A stretch of 45,582 nt of DNA from Candidatus Nomurabacteria bacterium (lineage in GTDB: Bacteria > Patescibacteriota > Minisyncoccia > Phycocordibacterales > UBA9973): the NCBI GenBank assembly GCA_026395915.1, contig JAPLXU010000014.1:1-45582 (forward strand). The letters are read 5' to 3'. Positions 7,849-15,711 of this stretch are shown here, in pieces. Position numbers and translations under genes: made by a program. The notes under the pieces are model-generated. The model was not told where the DNA came from. It did no database searches and saw only the letters and a program-made list of their open reading frames with translations. Positions within the stretch are counted from its first letter, which is position 1, and each line of letters starts with the position of its first letter.

Positions 7849-9093
7849 ATGTCAAAAAAAATATTGCAAGATATAAAAGTGAAACATGTTCGGAGTGTGG
7901 TTAGGACACAGTCAGAAGTAGTTCGAGCTAAAGAGCCAAGGGATCAAAATATAAAGAGAAAAAGTTCCCGATATACGCTTTGGTTTGTGGCGATTGTGTC
8001 CGTTACTTTTTTGTTTTTTGCTTTTTCAAATCTATTTTTGAGGGCGGCTGTCACAATTAATCCGAAAACAAGTGATGTGGTTTTAAATGAGAATCTGTCT
8101 GCAAACAAGGATTCGAGCGCCGATGGTTTGTCTTTTGATATTGTCAGCATAGCAGGTGAGGAAAGTAGAACCATTAAAGCTAATAGCCAAAAGGATGTTT
8201 CAGAAAAGGCTACAGGTGTTGTTCTGATTTATAATGCTTACAGCGTTTCTCCTCAACCTCTCGCCATAGATACTCGGCTTCTCGGTTCGAATGGAAAAAT
8301 TTATAAAACACTGACAAAGACAACCGTGCCGGGAATTGACAAGAAAGGAATTCCGGGATCGGTCGAAGTGAAAATTTACGCGAGCGTGAGTGGAGTGGAA
8401 TACAACAGCGCTCCGCTCGACTTTAGTGTTTTAGGTTTCAAAGGAACCTCGAAGTATTTAAAAATTTACGCCAGATCCAAAGGTGAAATTACTGGCGGAT
8501 TCGTTGGAAAAGCGCCAGCTGTCTCTGACGCTGAAAAGGCGACCGCCATTAGTGGTTTAAAAATCTCCCTTCAAGCAAAACTTCTTACACAAGCTATAGC
8601 CCAAACTCCAAACGGCTTCATTTTATTCAAAAACGCGATTTTTTTTAATACAGATGATTCAAATATTTCCTCGACATACAATTCTGATGGCAGTATGACC
8701 ATGACACTAAAAGGATCTCTCGATGGCATTCTGTTTAACGAGCAAAAACTGACAAAGAAAATTACCGAGGACAATATTGATAAATATGACGGCAGTGATG
8801 TCTATATTCCAAACATACATGCTTTGATTTTTTCGATGTCTACTTCAGGAGTTTTACTGAAAGATGCGCCAAATATAAATTTTAATTTGTCCGGTTCGGC
8901 AAAAATAGTTTGGAAACTTGATGAAAGCAAGCTGATCACTGACCTTTTAGGAAAGTCAAAAAAAGATTTCAGCCAGATATTATTGCAATATCCGAATATT
9001 GATTCTGCTGATTTAACGATTAGTCCGTTTTGGAAAACGTCTCTGCCCGACAAGTCCAAAAATATAAAAGTGATTATAAATTATCCGAATTGA
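7849..9093 (+). CDS. Membrane-anchored surface protein, baseplate-J-like repeats
   Basis: A basic cytoplasmic tail of about 50 residues precedes one transmembrane helix (TLWFVAIVSVTFLFFAFSNLFL, about residues 44-65). About 340 residues of predicted beta-rich extracellular sequence follow. The stretch KATGVVLIYNAYS...TVPGIDKKGIPGSVEVKIYA...GEITGGFVG resembles proteins that Parcubacteria annotations often call baseplate J-like; this is from memory and not an aligned result. I prefer ATG 7849 to the upstream GTG 7822, because 7822 lies inside the preceding gene and ATG 7849 begins a basic N-terminus. The topology suggests an envelope-spanning partner of the actin-like protein encoded upstream. 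Function is unknown. Confidence 0.6.
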   Translation: MSKKILQDIKVKHVRSVVRTQSEVVRAKEPRDQNIKRKSSRYTLWFVAIVSVTFLFFAFSNLFLRAAVTINPKTSDVVLNENLSANKDSSADGLSFDIVSIAGEESRTIKANSQKDVSEKATGVVLIYNAYSVSPQPLAIDTRLLGSNGKIYKTLTKTTVPGIDKKGIPGSVEVKIYASVSGVEYNSAPLDFSVLGFKGTSKYLKIYARSKGEITGGFVGKAPAVSDAEKATAISGLKISLQAKLLTQAIAQTPNGFILFKNAIFFNTDDSNISSTYNSDGSMTMTLKGSLDGILFNEQKLTKKITEDNIDKYDGSDVYIPNIHALIFSMSTSGVLLKDAPNINFNLSGSAKIVWKLDESKLITDLLGKSKKDFSQILLQYPNIDSADLTISPFWKTSLPDKSKNIKVIINYPN

Positions 9094-9118
9094 CTTTAAC
9101 TTCTAATTTTATTATAGT
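9090..9118 (+). promoter_or_regulatory. Promoter of infA
   Basis: TTGACT (9090-9095), 17-nt spacer, TATAGT (9113-9118). It is the best consensus promoter in the left half. The predicted start is about 5-6 nt before ATG 9131, so the leader is nearly absent. Confidence 0.65.
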
Positions 9119-9130
9119 TGTATCCTATAC

Positions 9131-9388
9131 ATGAGTGACTTTAAAAAAGAAAAATTGTTGACGGCGAAAGGAGTAGTGACTGAAGCTTTACCTTCCACTT
9201 TGTTTAGAGTGAAAATTTCCTCTCATCTTCCGACAGGAAGCGAAGACAAAGCCGAGGATGATAAAGAGATTTTGGCGTATCTTTCTGGGAAAATGCGTAT
9301 GCATAGAATAAAAGTTTTGATTGGAGATTCCGTCGAGGTTGTGCTCGATCCTTATGGTGGAAAAGGAAGAATAATTAAGAGATTATAG
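9131..9388 (+). CDS. infA: Translation initiation factor IF-1
   Basis: IF-1 binds the 30S A site during initiation. The OB-fold signature is visible as AKGVVTEALPSTLFRVKI, LAYLSGKMRMHRIKVLIGDSVEVVLDPY and the terminal GRIIKRL. The protein is 85 residues against about 72 usually. The excess is an acidic loop, LPTGSEDKAEDDKE (about residues 36-49), between strands 2 and 3, where the normal loop is short. The position upstream of rpmJ-rpsM-rpsK matches the conserved bacterial order. Confidence 0.93.
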   Translation: MSDFKKEKLLTAKGVVTEALPSTLFRVKISSHLPTGSEDKAEDDKEILAYLSGKMRMHRIKVLIGDSVEVVLDPYGGKGRIIKRL

Positions 9389-9441
9389 TGAAGTTGCAAT
9401 GAGGTTGTACTTTGCTTGTAATTTTTATTGAAATGGTGTAC

Positions 9442-9447
9442 TATAGT
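9442..9447 (+). promoter_or_regulatory. Putative -10 box of the ribosomal operon, with about 90-nt leader
   Basis: TATAGT sits between infA and rpmJ; no good -35 box is spaced properly. Downstream, GCCA-gtcaa-TGGC (9452-9464) followed by a T-run gives a weak hairpin, and the leader is otherwise A/T-rich. Whether this leader binds a ribosomal protein cannot be told. Confidence 0.35.
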
Positions 9448-9541
9448 AATTGCCAGTCAATGGCGGTTTTTTAAAAAAGAAAATGTTGAAAAATAAGGGT
9501 TTTTTCCTTGTTTTTTCTTTCGTTAAAAATCTTTTAAATAA

Positions 9542-9652
9542 ATGAAAATAAAATCAGCTGTAAAAAAAATTTGTGATAATTGCAAAATGGTCAGACGCCA
9601 AAGGCATTTGAGAGTGACTTGTTCTAACCCCAAGCACAAACAAAAACAATAA
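9542..9652 (+). CDS. rpmJ: Ribosomal protein bL36
   Basis: A 36-residue protein starting [19 protein letters not shown]. It has the zinc-binding form of bL36: C11-x2-C14 and C27 with a histidine at residue 32 (CSNPKHK). It is too short for common ORF cut-offs and is easily missed. It lies between infA and rpsM, its conserved place, and ends 4 nt before the rpsM start. Confidence 0.95.
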   Translation: MKIKSAVKKICDNCKMVRRQRHLRVTCSNPKHKQKQ

Positions 9653-9656
9653 TTTT

Positions 9657-10037
9657 ATGAGAATACTTGGAATCACAGTGCCAGATGAAAAGAGACTTGA
9701 GATTGGTTTAACCTGCTTTTATGGCATTGGTATTTCACGAGCTAGAAAGATTTTGGATCAAGTTGGAATAGATCGTGGCAAGCGCGCGAAAGATTTGACT
9801 TTGGATGAAGAAAACAAGATTCGTCTTGTGATTGAGAAAATTCCAATCGAAGGAAATTTGAAAAGAGAGATATCGGCAAACATAAAAAGATTGAAGGATA
9901 TTAAAAGTTATAGAGGCATCCGTCACATAAAAAGATTGCCAGTCCGAGGTCAAAGGACCAAGACAAATTCCAGAACTGTCCGAGGCAATGTGCGAAAGAC
10001 GATGGCTTCAGGTAAGAGAAAAGAAAGCAAGACATAA
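9657..10037 (+). CDS. rpsM: Ribosomal protein uS13
   Basis: A 126-residue protein of the 30S head. It shows the typical RILGITVPDEKRLEIGLTCFYGIG start, the helix-two-turn-helix region and the basic C-terminal tail with RGQRTKTNSRTVRG. The start ATG has no Shine-Dalgarno sequence (aacaataatttt precedes). First large gene of the alpha-operon order rpsM-rpsK-rpsD-rpoA-rplQ. Confidence 0.97.
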   Translation: MRILGITVPDEKRLEIGLTCFYGIGISRARKILDQVGIDRGKRAKDLTLDEENKIRLVIEKIPIEGNLKREISANIKRLKDIKSYRGIRHIKRLPVRGQRTKTNSRTVRGNVRKTMASGKRKESKT

Positions 10038-10042
10038 TTTTT

Positions 10043-10492
10043 ATGGCAATAGATAAAAAAACAAAAGAAATAAAGAAGGCTGAACCCGAGAAAGAGATCG
10101 TCAAGGATGCGGAAGAAAAGAAGGTTTCAAAAACGCCTAAAAAGAAAGTAGTTTCAGGTATTCTTTCGATTGATGCAACCTTCAATAACACAAAAGTGCT
10201 TTTTACGGATAAGATGGGCAACACTTTATTTTGGTCAAGCGCGGGAAGTTTAGGTTTCAAAGGAGCAAAAAAGGGGACACCGTTCGCAGCTTCAAAAGTT
10301 GGCGATGTGATAGGAAGCAAGGCTGCAGTTCTAGGAGTAAAAGACGCGAGTGTTGTAGTTTTAGGAGTTGGGTCTGGTCGAGAGCCGGCAATTAGAGCAT
10401 TTATGGCTCATGGGATTGAGATAACTTCAATCAGCGATGCGACACCAGTACCTCACAACGGGCCACAAGCTAAAAAACCACGAAGAGTTTAA
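10043..10492 (+). CDS. rpsK: Ribosomal protein uS11 with Lys-rich N-terminal extension
   Basis: The uS11 core runs from about residue 39 (SGILSIDATFNNT) through GFKGAKKGTPFAA to the C-terminal SISDATPVPHNG and PRRV tail. The first 38 residues form a Lys/Glu-rich extension not present in E. coli S11 (129 residues). It may be a disordered RNA-binding tail, or the real start may lie further in, although no in-frame ATG is seen there. The gap from rpsM is 5 nt. Confidence 0.96.
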   Translation: MAIDKKTKEIKKAEPEKEIVKDAEEKKVSKTPKKKVVSGILSIDATFNNTKVLFTDKMGNTLFWSSAGSLGFKGAKKGTPFAASKVGDVIGSKAAVLGVKDASVVVLGVGSGREPAIRAFMAHGIEITSISDATPVPHNGPQAKKPRRV

Positions 10493-10502
10493 TTAAAAAA
10501 AT

Positions 10503-11108
10503 ATGATAAGCAAACCAAAATTTAAAATTTGTAGAAGGTTGGGTCCCGGAGTTTATGACAAATGTCAGACTGCCAAGTTTTCAGCTACGACCGGTAAAAT
10601 GGCTCTAGCTGGAGCTCGTCGCCCGAAAGCTTTGACGGAATATGGCACTCAGCTTGTCGAAAAGCAGAAAATACGTTTTTCTTATGGCATAACAGAACGC
10701 CAACTTTCAAATTATGTAAAAAAGGCTTCTCTAGTGAAAGGCGTTGGCACAGTCGAGAAACTTTTCGAAGAACTAGAATTTCGTCTTGATAATGCGGTCT
10801 ACAGAATGGGTCTCGCTCCTAGCCGTCGCGCCGCGAGACAAATGGTTTCTCATGGCCATTTTATTGTTAACGGAAAAAGAATTACTATTCCTTCTTTTGA
10901 ACTAAGATTTGGAGATATTATAAAAATTCGCGAAGGTTCGAAAGTCAAGAAAATTTTTACCAACTTGTCAGAAAGAATCAAAGATTACAAATCTCCGTCT
11001 TGGATAATATTTGACGCAGGCACCACAGAAGGTCGCATTTTAGATAAGCCAAAAAACACAGAAGGTTTCATAGACCTTAACGCTGTGTTGGAGTTTTATA
11101 GCAGGTAA
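10503..11108 (+). CDS. rpsD: Ribosomal protein uS4
   Basis: A primary 16S rRNA binder of 201 residues. It has the N-terminal KICRRLGPGVYDKC segment, the S4 RNA-binding domain (LDNAVYRMGLAPSRRAARQMVSHGHFIVNGKRI, about 97-129) and the usual C-terminus ending NAVLEFYSR. The zinc-type Cys cluster of some uS4 proteins is not complete. It belongs to the alpha operon, 10 nt after rpsK. Confidence 0.97.
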   Translation: MISKPKFKICRRLGPGVYDKCQTAKFSATTGKMALAGARRPKALTEYGTQLVEKQKIRFSYGITERQLSNYVKKASLVKGVGTVEKLFEELEFRLDNAVYRMGLAPSRRAARQMVSHGHFIVNGKRITIPSFELRFGDIIKIREGSKVKKIFTNLSERIKDYKSPSWIIFDAGTTEGRILDKPKNTEGFIDLNAVLEFYSR

Positions 11109-11163
11109 CATTATTAATAGTATTTGGCCTCATTGGCTGAAATGCCCTTGAAGCAAAAAAATT

Positions 11164-12150
11164 ATGTCTGAATATAAAATAGTTATGCCTTCCAAGCCTC
11201 GTATTGTTTTGGAAGAAGCAAATAAGGGAGTGTATGAAATAGACGGTTTGTATCCTGGGTATGGGCACACACTAGGAAACAGCTTAAGGAGGATTGTTCT
11301 CTCCTCGCTTCCTGGCGCGAGTATCACTTCTATCAAGATCGAAGGTGTGAATCATGAATTTCAGACGCTTGATGGAATAAAAGAAGATGTTATCGTGATG
11401 ATTTTGAATTTGAAAAAGGTGCGTTTCAAGATGATTTCAGATGAACCTCAGACAGTGACACTTTCTATCAAAGGTCCAAAAGAAGTTACAGCTGCAAATA
11501 TAAAAACAGGCGGGCAAGTGGAAATTTTGAATCCAGAACTTCACATCGTAGAAGTCACTGGCAAAATAAATTTGAATATTGAGATGAAGATTGAAAAAGG
11601 TCTCGGATTTATTCCTAAGGAAATTTTTCAGAAAGACAAAGTGGATGTTGGCACAATTGCGGTTGATGCTATTTTCAGTCCTATTCGCCGAGTTTCGTAT
11701 GAAGTTGAAAATATGCGTGTTGGTGACAAGATTAATCATAATCGTCTAAGGATCTCAATTGAAACAGATGGCACGTTGACACCTCGTGAAGCGCTTTCGC
11801 AATCAATCATCATTATGATCAATCAATTGAAAGCGATTGTTGATTTTAAGGAGCCGGAAGAAGTAAAAGTTGTGAAAGAAATATCAAAAGATAATGACAA
11901 GGCTGAAAAAATGAATGACGAAGAAGAAAAAAAAGAACCTGATTTCGCTGACGTTTTGAAAACTAGAACTGATAGTTTAGAACTTTCCACTCGAACATTA
12001 AATGCGCTTACTTCCGCAAACATTCGCACACTTGGCGGGCTTGCAAGAAAGAAAAGAGAAGACTTGCTTGAAATCGAAGGAATCGGCGAGAAAGGAATTA
12101 CTGAAATAAAAAAAGTGCTCGGCAAATTCGGGCTTAATTTGAAAGAATAA
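11164..12150 (+). CDS. rpoA: RNA polymerase alpha subunit
   Basis: A 328-residue alpha subunit of standard length. The N-terminal dimerisation domain has YPGYGHTLGNSLRRIVLSSLPGA and MRVGDKINHNRLRISIETDGT. An acidic/lysine linker follows (about 240-265). The C-terminal DNA-binding domain has two helix-hairpin-helix motifs (LSTRTLNALTSANIRTLGGLA and IEGIGEKGITEIKKVLGKFGL), so UP-element contacts are possible. It sits between rpsD and rplQ, as in most bacteria; rplQ starts 3 nt after the stop. Confidence 0.98.
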   Translation: MSEYKIVMPSKPRIVLEEANKGVYEIDGLYPGYGHTLGNSLRRIVLSSLPGASITSIKIEGVNHEFQTLDGIKEDVIVMILNLKKVRFKMISDEPQTVTLSIKGPKEVTAANIKTGGQVEILNPELHIVEVTGKINLNIEMKIEKGLGFIPKEIFQKDKVDVGTIAVDAIFSPIRRVSYEVENMRVGDKINHNRLRISIETDGTLTPREALSQSIIIMINQLKAIVDFKEPEEVKVVKEISKDNDKAEKMNDEEEKKEPDFADVLKTRTDSLELSTRTLNALTSANIRTLGGLARKKREDLLEIEGIGEKGITEIKKVLGKFGLNLKE

Positions 12151-12153
12151 TAT

Positions 12154-12507
12154 ATGAGACACGGAAATAATAAAAGAAAATTTGGCAGAGTTAGAAAAGT
12201 CAGGAAGGCCTTGGTCAATTCTTTGGCGCTCAATTTGATTGTGCGTGGAAAAATAAGAACTACCGAACCGAAGGCAAAAGAATTAAGACCGTTTATTGAA
12301 AAGCTTGTGACGAGCGCAAAAAATGGCGATGCTTCCACCCGCCGATTGATAATTTCCAAACTTTCGAACCGACGTCCAGAGATCAAGAAACTTTTCGAAG
12401 TAATTGCGCCGAAATACGCGGACAGAAAAGGTGGCTACACGAGAGTTTTGAAATTGGGCGCCAGAAAGTCGGATGGCGCAAAAATGGCTATTATAGAATT
12501 TGTGTAA
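12154..12507 (+). CDS. rplQ: Ribosomal protein bL17
   Basis: A 117-residue bL17 near the polypeptide exit. Recognised by the start MRHGNNKRKFGRV, LVNSLALNLIVRGKIRTTEPKAKELRPFIEKLVT, and the C-terminal GGYTRVLKLGARKSDGAKMAIIEFV. It is last in the classical alpha-operon set, here continuing into rplM-rpsI 14 nt later. Confidence 0.97.
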   Translation: MRHGNNKRKFGRVRKVRKALVNSLALNLIVRGKIRTTEPKAKELRPFIEKLVTSAKNGDASTRRLIISKLSNRRPEIKKLFEVIAPKYADRKGGYTRVLKLGARKSDGAKMAIIEFV

Positions 12508-12521
12508 TTTGAGAAACAAAA

Positions 12522-12902
12522 ATGACAACAAAAGAAGCAAAAACAATTAAAAAGACAGATATCAAGATGATAGACGCAAGCGAGCGAACTTTAGGCAGAG
12601 TCGCGTCAGAAGCGGCGATGTCCTTAATGGGCAAGACTAAAGCGAGCTTTGAGAGAAATAAGTATTCCGGTTTACCTGTGAAGATTATCAATGCTTCTAA
12701 GCTTCGAATTACTCCAAAGAAATTAGAAAGTATTTACCATACGAGATATTCCGGTATTCCCGGAGGATTGCGTGTCGTGAAAGGCGTTGAGACAATGGAA
12801 AAATTGGGATTGAAAGAATTGATAAGACTCGCGACTTTTCAAATGTTGCCTTCAAATAAATTGCGAAGAAAAATGATACAACAGTTAACAATAATTGATT
12901 AA
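12522..12902 (+). CDS. rplM: Ribosomal protein uL13, compact
   Basis: uL13 is an early 50S assembly protein. It has IDASERTLGRVASEAAMSLMGK, the YHTRYSGIPGGLRVVKG signature and the MLPSNKLRRKMIQQL C-terminal helix. It is 126 residues against about 142 in E. coli; the loop after GKTKASF is shortened. rplM-rpsI is the conserved pair, here fused to the alpha operon. The start follows aatttgagaaacaaaa without a clear ribosome binding site. Confidence 0.95.
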   Translation: MTTKEAKTIKKTDIKMIDASERTLGRVASEAAMSLMGKTKASFERNKYSGLPVKIINASKLRITPKKLESIYHTRYSGIPGGLRVVKGVETMEKLGLKELIRLATFQMLPSNKLRRKMIQQLTIID

Positions 12903-12911
12903 TTATTTATT

Positions 12912-13331
12912 ATGGATAAAGATAAAACAACAGAAAAATATATTGAAGCAATAGGAAGAAGAAAAACTTCGACCGCGCGGGTGCGTATTTTGGAATCCAG
13001 CAAAGCGAATTTTGTTGTGAATGAAAAAGACGCAAAAGAATATTTTAAAACAGAAGGGGAACGACGTTTGATTTTAGACCCAATGGTAAAAGGCTTGCCA
13101 ACTGGTTCAGGTAAAAAGTGGAGCGTTGAGGTCCACGTGAAGGGCGGAGGAGTTCACAGTCAAGCAGAAGCTATTCGCCATGGACTTTCTCGAGCCCTTG
13201 CCATATTCAATCCTGAGACGAGAGGTAGTCTTAAAGATTTAGGATTTCTAAAACGCGATCCGAGAGCCAAAGAACGCAGAAAGTTCGGCTTGAAGAAAGC
13301 CCGCAAAGCTCCGCAGTGGAGCAAACGATAA
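12912..13331 (+). CDS. rpsI: Ribosomal protein uS9
   Basis: A 139-residue uS9, whose C-terminal tail reaches the P-site tRNA. Seen in YIEAIGRRKTSTARVRI, VHVKGGGVHSQAEAIRHGLSRAL and the tail ERRKFGLKKARKAPQWSKR, ending in the invariant SKR. It is the last gene before a strong intrinsic terminator at 13335-13364. Confidence 0.97.
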   Translation: MDKDKTTEKYIEAIGRRKTSTARVRILESSKANFVVNEKDAKEYFKTEGERRLILDPMVKGLPTGSGKKWSVEVHVKGGGVHSQAEAIRHGLSRALAIFNPETRGSLKDLGFLKRDPRAKERRKFGLKKARKAPQWSKR

Positions 13332-13334
13332 AAT

Positions 13335-13364
13335 AAAAAATCCCCTTTCCGAAGGGGATTTTTT
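13335..13364 (+). terminator. Intrinsic terminator of the ribosomal operon
   Basis: Stem ATCCCCTT / AAGGGGAT around TCCG (13340-13359), A-tract before and six T after. Placed 4 nt after the rpsI stop and just before the grpE promoter. Confidence 0.9.
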
Positions 13365-13365
13365 A

Positions 13366-13374
13366 TGCTAAAAT
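13366..13374 (+). promoter_or_regulatory. Extended -10 box (TGCTAAAAT) for grpE
   Basis: It ends 6 nt before ATG 13381 and overlaps the end of the terminator, implying a leaderless grpE message. No HrcA-type CIRCE operator is visible. Confidence 0.6.
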
Positions 13375-13380
13375 GGGAGC

Positions 13381-14010
13381 ATGTCAGACGAACCTGCCCG
13401 CAATGCTTCGCCTAGCGATGCAGGCGGGGAAATTAAAAAGGAAAATATGGATTCATCAGAGGATAAAACCGAGGTTTTAGAGTTCGAATTCAATGAAGAT
13501 GGCGAGGAGGATTTAAAAAAGACCTTGAAGAAATTCAGGGCAGATTTGAAAGCTTGCCAAAAAGAAAAAGAAGAATATCTGACAGGCTGGCAAAAAGAGC
13601 GGGCTGATTTTGCTAATTACAAAAAAGCAGAAGACGATCGAAAAATTATGCTCTCCGAATCGATTCGAGAAAGGATTTTGACTAAATTTTTGACGGTAAC
13701 TGATAGTTTCAATATGGCTTTTGCGAACAAAGAATCTTGGGGGAAGGTAGACGAAAATTGGCGAAAGGGTGTGGAATATATTTACGGACAGATGAATACT
13801 ATTTTTGAAGAATATGGAGTAAAATCTATTGGCGAAATCGGAGAGGTTTTTGATCCGAATATCCATCAATCTATGGAATTGGTTCCGACAGAAAAAAAGG
13901 AACTCGATCATACAGTTTCACAAATAATACAAAAAGGATACAAACTTGGTGAGCGTGTCTTGCGTCCAGCAAGAGTAAATGTGTATGAGTACAAAGAGCC
14001 CCAAAAATAA
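13381..14010 (+). CDS. grpE: Nucleotide exchange factor GrpE
   Basis: GrpE releases ADP from DnaK. An acidic N-terminus and long helix (FRADLKACQKEKEEYLTGWQKERADFANYKK, about 56-86) precede the C-terminal beta-wing domain, GVKSIGEIGEVFDPNIHQSMELV...KGYKLGERVLRPARVNV. The first residues, PARNASPSDAGGE, are encoded by a palindromic repeat (13393-13429) that recurs in other genes, so the N-terminus is repeat-derived. The 3' end overlaps the first Cys-rich paralogue by about 30 nt in another frame. dnaK and dnaJ lie further along, separated by Cys-rich paralogues and ATPases. Confidence 0.94.
   Translation: MSDEPARNASPSDAGGEIKKENMDSSEDKTEVLEFEFNEDGEEDLKKTLKKFRADLKACQKEKEEYLTGWQKERADFANYKKAEDDRKIMLSESIRERILTKFLTVTDSFNMAFANKESWGKVDENWRKGVEYIYGQMNTIFEEYGVKSIGEIGEVFDPNIHQSMELVPTEKKELDHTVSQIIQKGYKLGERVLRPARVNVYEYKEPQK
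13393..13429. repeat. Palindrome family C, copy 1 (5' end of grpE)
   Basis: CCTGCCCGCAATGCT ... GATGCAGGCGGGG with nested complementary parts (CCTGC/GCAGG, GCT/AGC). Read in frame as PARNASPSDAGG. Related units at 26305-26341, 30328-30408 and 37956-37995. Confidence 0.8.
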
Positions 14011-15652
14011 AATTTGTACAGATTGCAAAGATGAATTCATAATAGATTCGGGTGATTTGCTTTTGTATGAAAAAGTTGAGTTGAAAATTCCTACACAGTG
14101 TTTTTTCTGTCGGCTTAAACAATATTCCGCTTTTTGGCCGTTTGGAAAATTTCGCAAAGGTGTCTCTGATTTGTCGGGAGAAAGTTTAATAACCGTTTTG
14201 CCCAATAATCCTAGATATCCTATTTATAAATCTCATGAATGGTGGAGCGATGATTGGGATCCAATATCTTTCGGACAAGATTATAATTCTAACAGGTCGT
14301 TCTTTGATCAACTGAAAGAACTGCAAGAAAAAGTCCCGCGTCCACATCAGGTCGGGAAAGATAACCTGAATTGTGATTGGTGCGATGATGTTTGGCATTC
14401 CAAAAATTGTTATCTGACTCGTTCTGTCTTTAAATGTGAAAATTTGAGTTATGGATATAGAGTGATAGATTGCAAAGATTCTTTTGATATCGCGCTTTCT
14501 TTTAATTTACAGAATTGTTATGACTGTCTTGCTTGTCATAATTCTTTCAATTTGAGTTTTTCCGAAAATTCCAAGGATTGTATTGATTCCTATTTTCTTT
14601 TTGATTGCCGAAATTGTCAGAATTGTTTTATGTGTTGGAACTTGCGTAATAAAAAATACTGCATTAGAAACAAACAGTATTCAAAAGAGGAGTACGAAAG
14701 TGAATTAAAAAAGATCAAACTTGATTTATATAAAAATATAGAAATTTTAAAAACAGAATTTGAAACTATATTAAAAGAGGAGGCGGTGCATCGCGAGAAT
14801 TTTAATTTAAAAACTACCAATTCGATTGGAAATTATCTAACTAATTGCGACAAATGCGTAAATGTTTTTTCTTTTGAAGATTCACAAAACTGTCGTAATC
14901 AACTTCGGGGTTTAGGTAACAAGGATTGCATAGATGGAATGGGTATATTTGGCAAGGTGGAAATGTCGGGTAATAATAGTTGCGTTCTTGATTCATACAA
15001 CGTAAAACATTCATCTTGGTCTTCTGGAAGATATTCGGAATATCTGGATATTTGTGACGAAGTGGAATATTGTTTCGGTTGTATCGGTTTGCATAAGAAA
15101 AAATATTGTATTTTAAACAAACAATACGAGAAAGAAGAATATGAAATATTGAAAAATAAAATTATTGCTGACATGGAAAAAAGAGGAGAATACGGAAAGT
15201 TTTTACCGTACAACATGGGATTGTGCGGATACAATTTGTCCACTGCCATACTTTATTTCCCTGAAGTAAGGAAAGAATTTGTTTTAGAACGTGGTGGCTA
15301 TTGGTCGGAGGAAGATTTGTCGCAAACAAACGGAATTTCTTCGTTAGATTTACCAGATAGTATTTTTGACACGGAATCGGATATTTCGAAACAGGCTTTA
15401 ATTTGTCCTGAAACAAAATACAGATTTAATATTTCTGAAGCTGAATATGAATTTCATAAAAGAAAAAATTTTGCTTTACCGCGATTGCATTTTGATTTAA
15501 GAATGCTTAAAAAAGCCCAAAAAACTGCAGTATTGAGAAGCTATCCATATAGATGCGTTTATTGTGAAAGCGACATAACAGCATATTATCCGCCTGAGTG
15601 GGGATACAAGAAAATCGCCTGCGAGGGGTGTTATAAGCAAAATATAGCGTGA
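13979..15652 (+). CDS. Cys-rich multi-zinc-ribbon protein, paralogue 1 (most divergent)
   Basis: This 557-residue protein is the first of seven paralogues. The N-terminal module has C13-x2-C16 and C41-x2-C44 with LLLYEKVELKIPTQCFFCR between. The first Cys-rich block ends in NCFMCWNLRNKKYCIRNKQYSKEEY and the second in YCFGCIGLHKKKYCILNKQYEKEEY, showing internal duplication. The C-terminal module is partly lost: the second CxxC of the zf-A copy reads HFDLR. The last pair is CVYC...CEGC, and the end is CYKQNIA instead of CYQQEVY. ATG 13985 (MSTKSPKNK) is an equally likely start. It overlaps grpE and is probably co-transcribed with it. There is no signal peptide, so it is likely cytoplasmic. Function unknown. 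Confidence 0.85.
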   Translation: MCMSTKSPKNKICTDCKDEFIIDSGDLLLYEKVELKIPTQCFFCRLKQYSAFWPFGKFRKGVSDLSGESLITVLPNNPRYPIYKSHEWWSDDWDPISFGQDYNSNRSFFDQLKELQEKVPRPHQVGKDNLNCDWCDDVWHSKNCYLTRSVFKCENLSYGYRVIDCKDSFDIALSFNLQNCYDCLACHNSFNLSFSENSKDCIDSYFLFDCRNCQNCFMCWNLRNKKYCIRNKQYSKEEYESELKKIKLDLYKNIEILKTEFETILKEEAVHRENFNLKTTNSIGNYLTNCDKCVNVFSFEDSQNCRNQLRGLGNKDCIDGMGIFGKVEMSGNNSCVLDSYNVKHSSWSSGRYSEYLDICDEVEYCFGCIGLHKKKYCILNKQYEKEEYEILKNKIIADMEKRGEYGKFLPYNMGLCGYNLSTAILYFPEVRKEFVLERGGYWSEEDLSQTNGISSLDLPDSIFDTESDISKQALICPETKYRFNISEAEYEFHKRKNFALPRLHFDLRMLKKAQKTAVLRSYPYRCVYCESDITAYYPPEWGYKKIACEGCYKQNIA

Positions 15653-15663
15653 CCTCTTCCCAA

Positions 15664-15710
15664 CCCCTCTCCTTGTCAAGGAGAGGGGAAAGCAAGGGGT
15701 GAGGTGAATT
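15664..15710. repeat. Palindrome family D, copy 2 (intergenic)
   Basis: CCCCTCTCCTTG / CAAGGAGAGGGG (15664-15688), then aaagcaaGGGGTGAGGTGAATT, the reverse complement of the flank seen in mnmA at 4005-4020. It fills the gap between paralogues 1 and 2. Confidence 0.85.
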
Positions 15711-15711
15711 T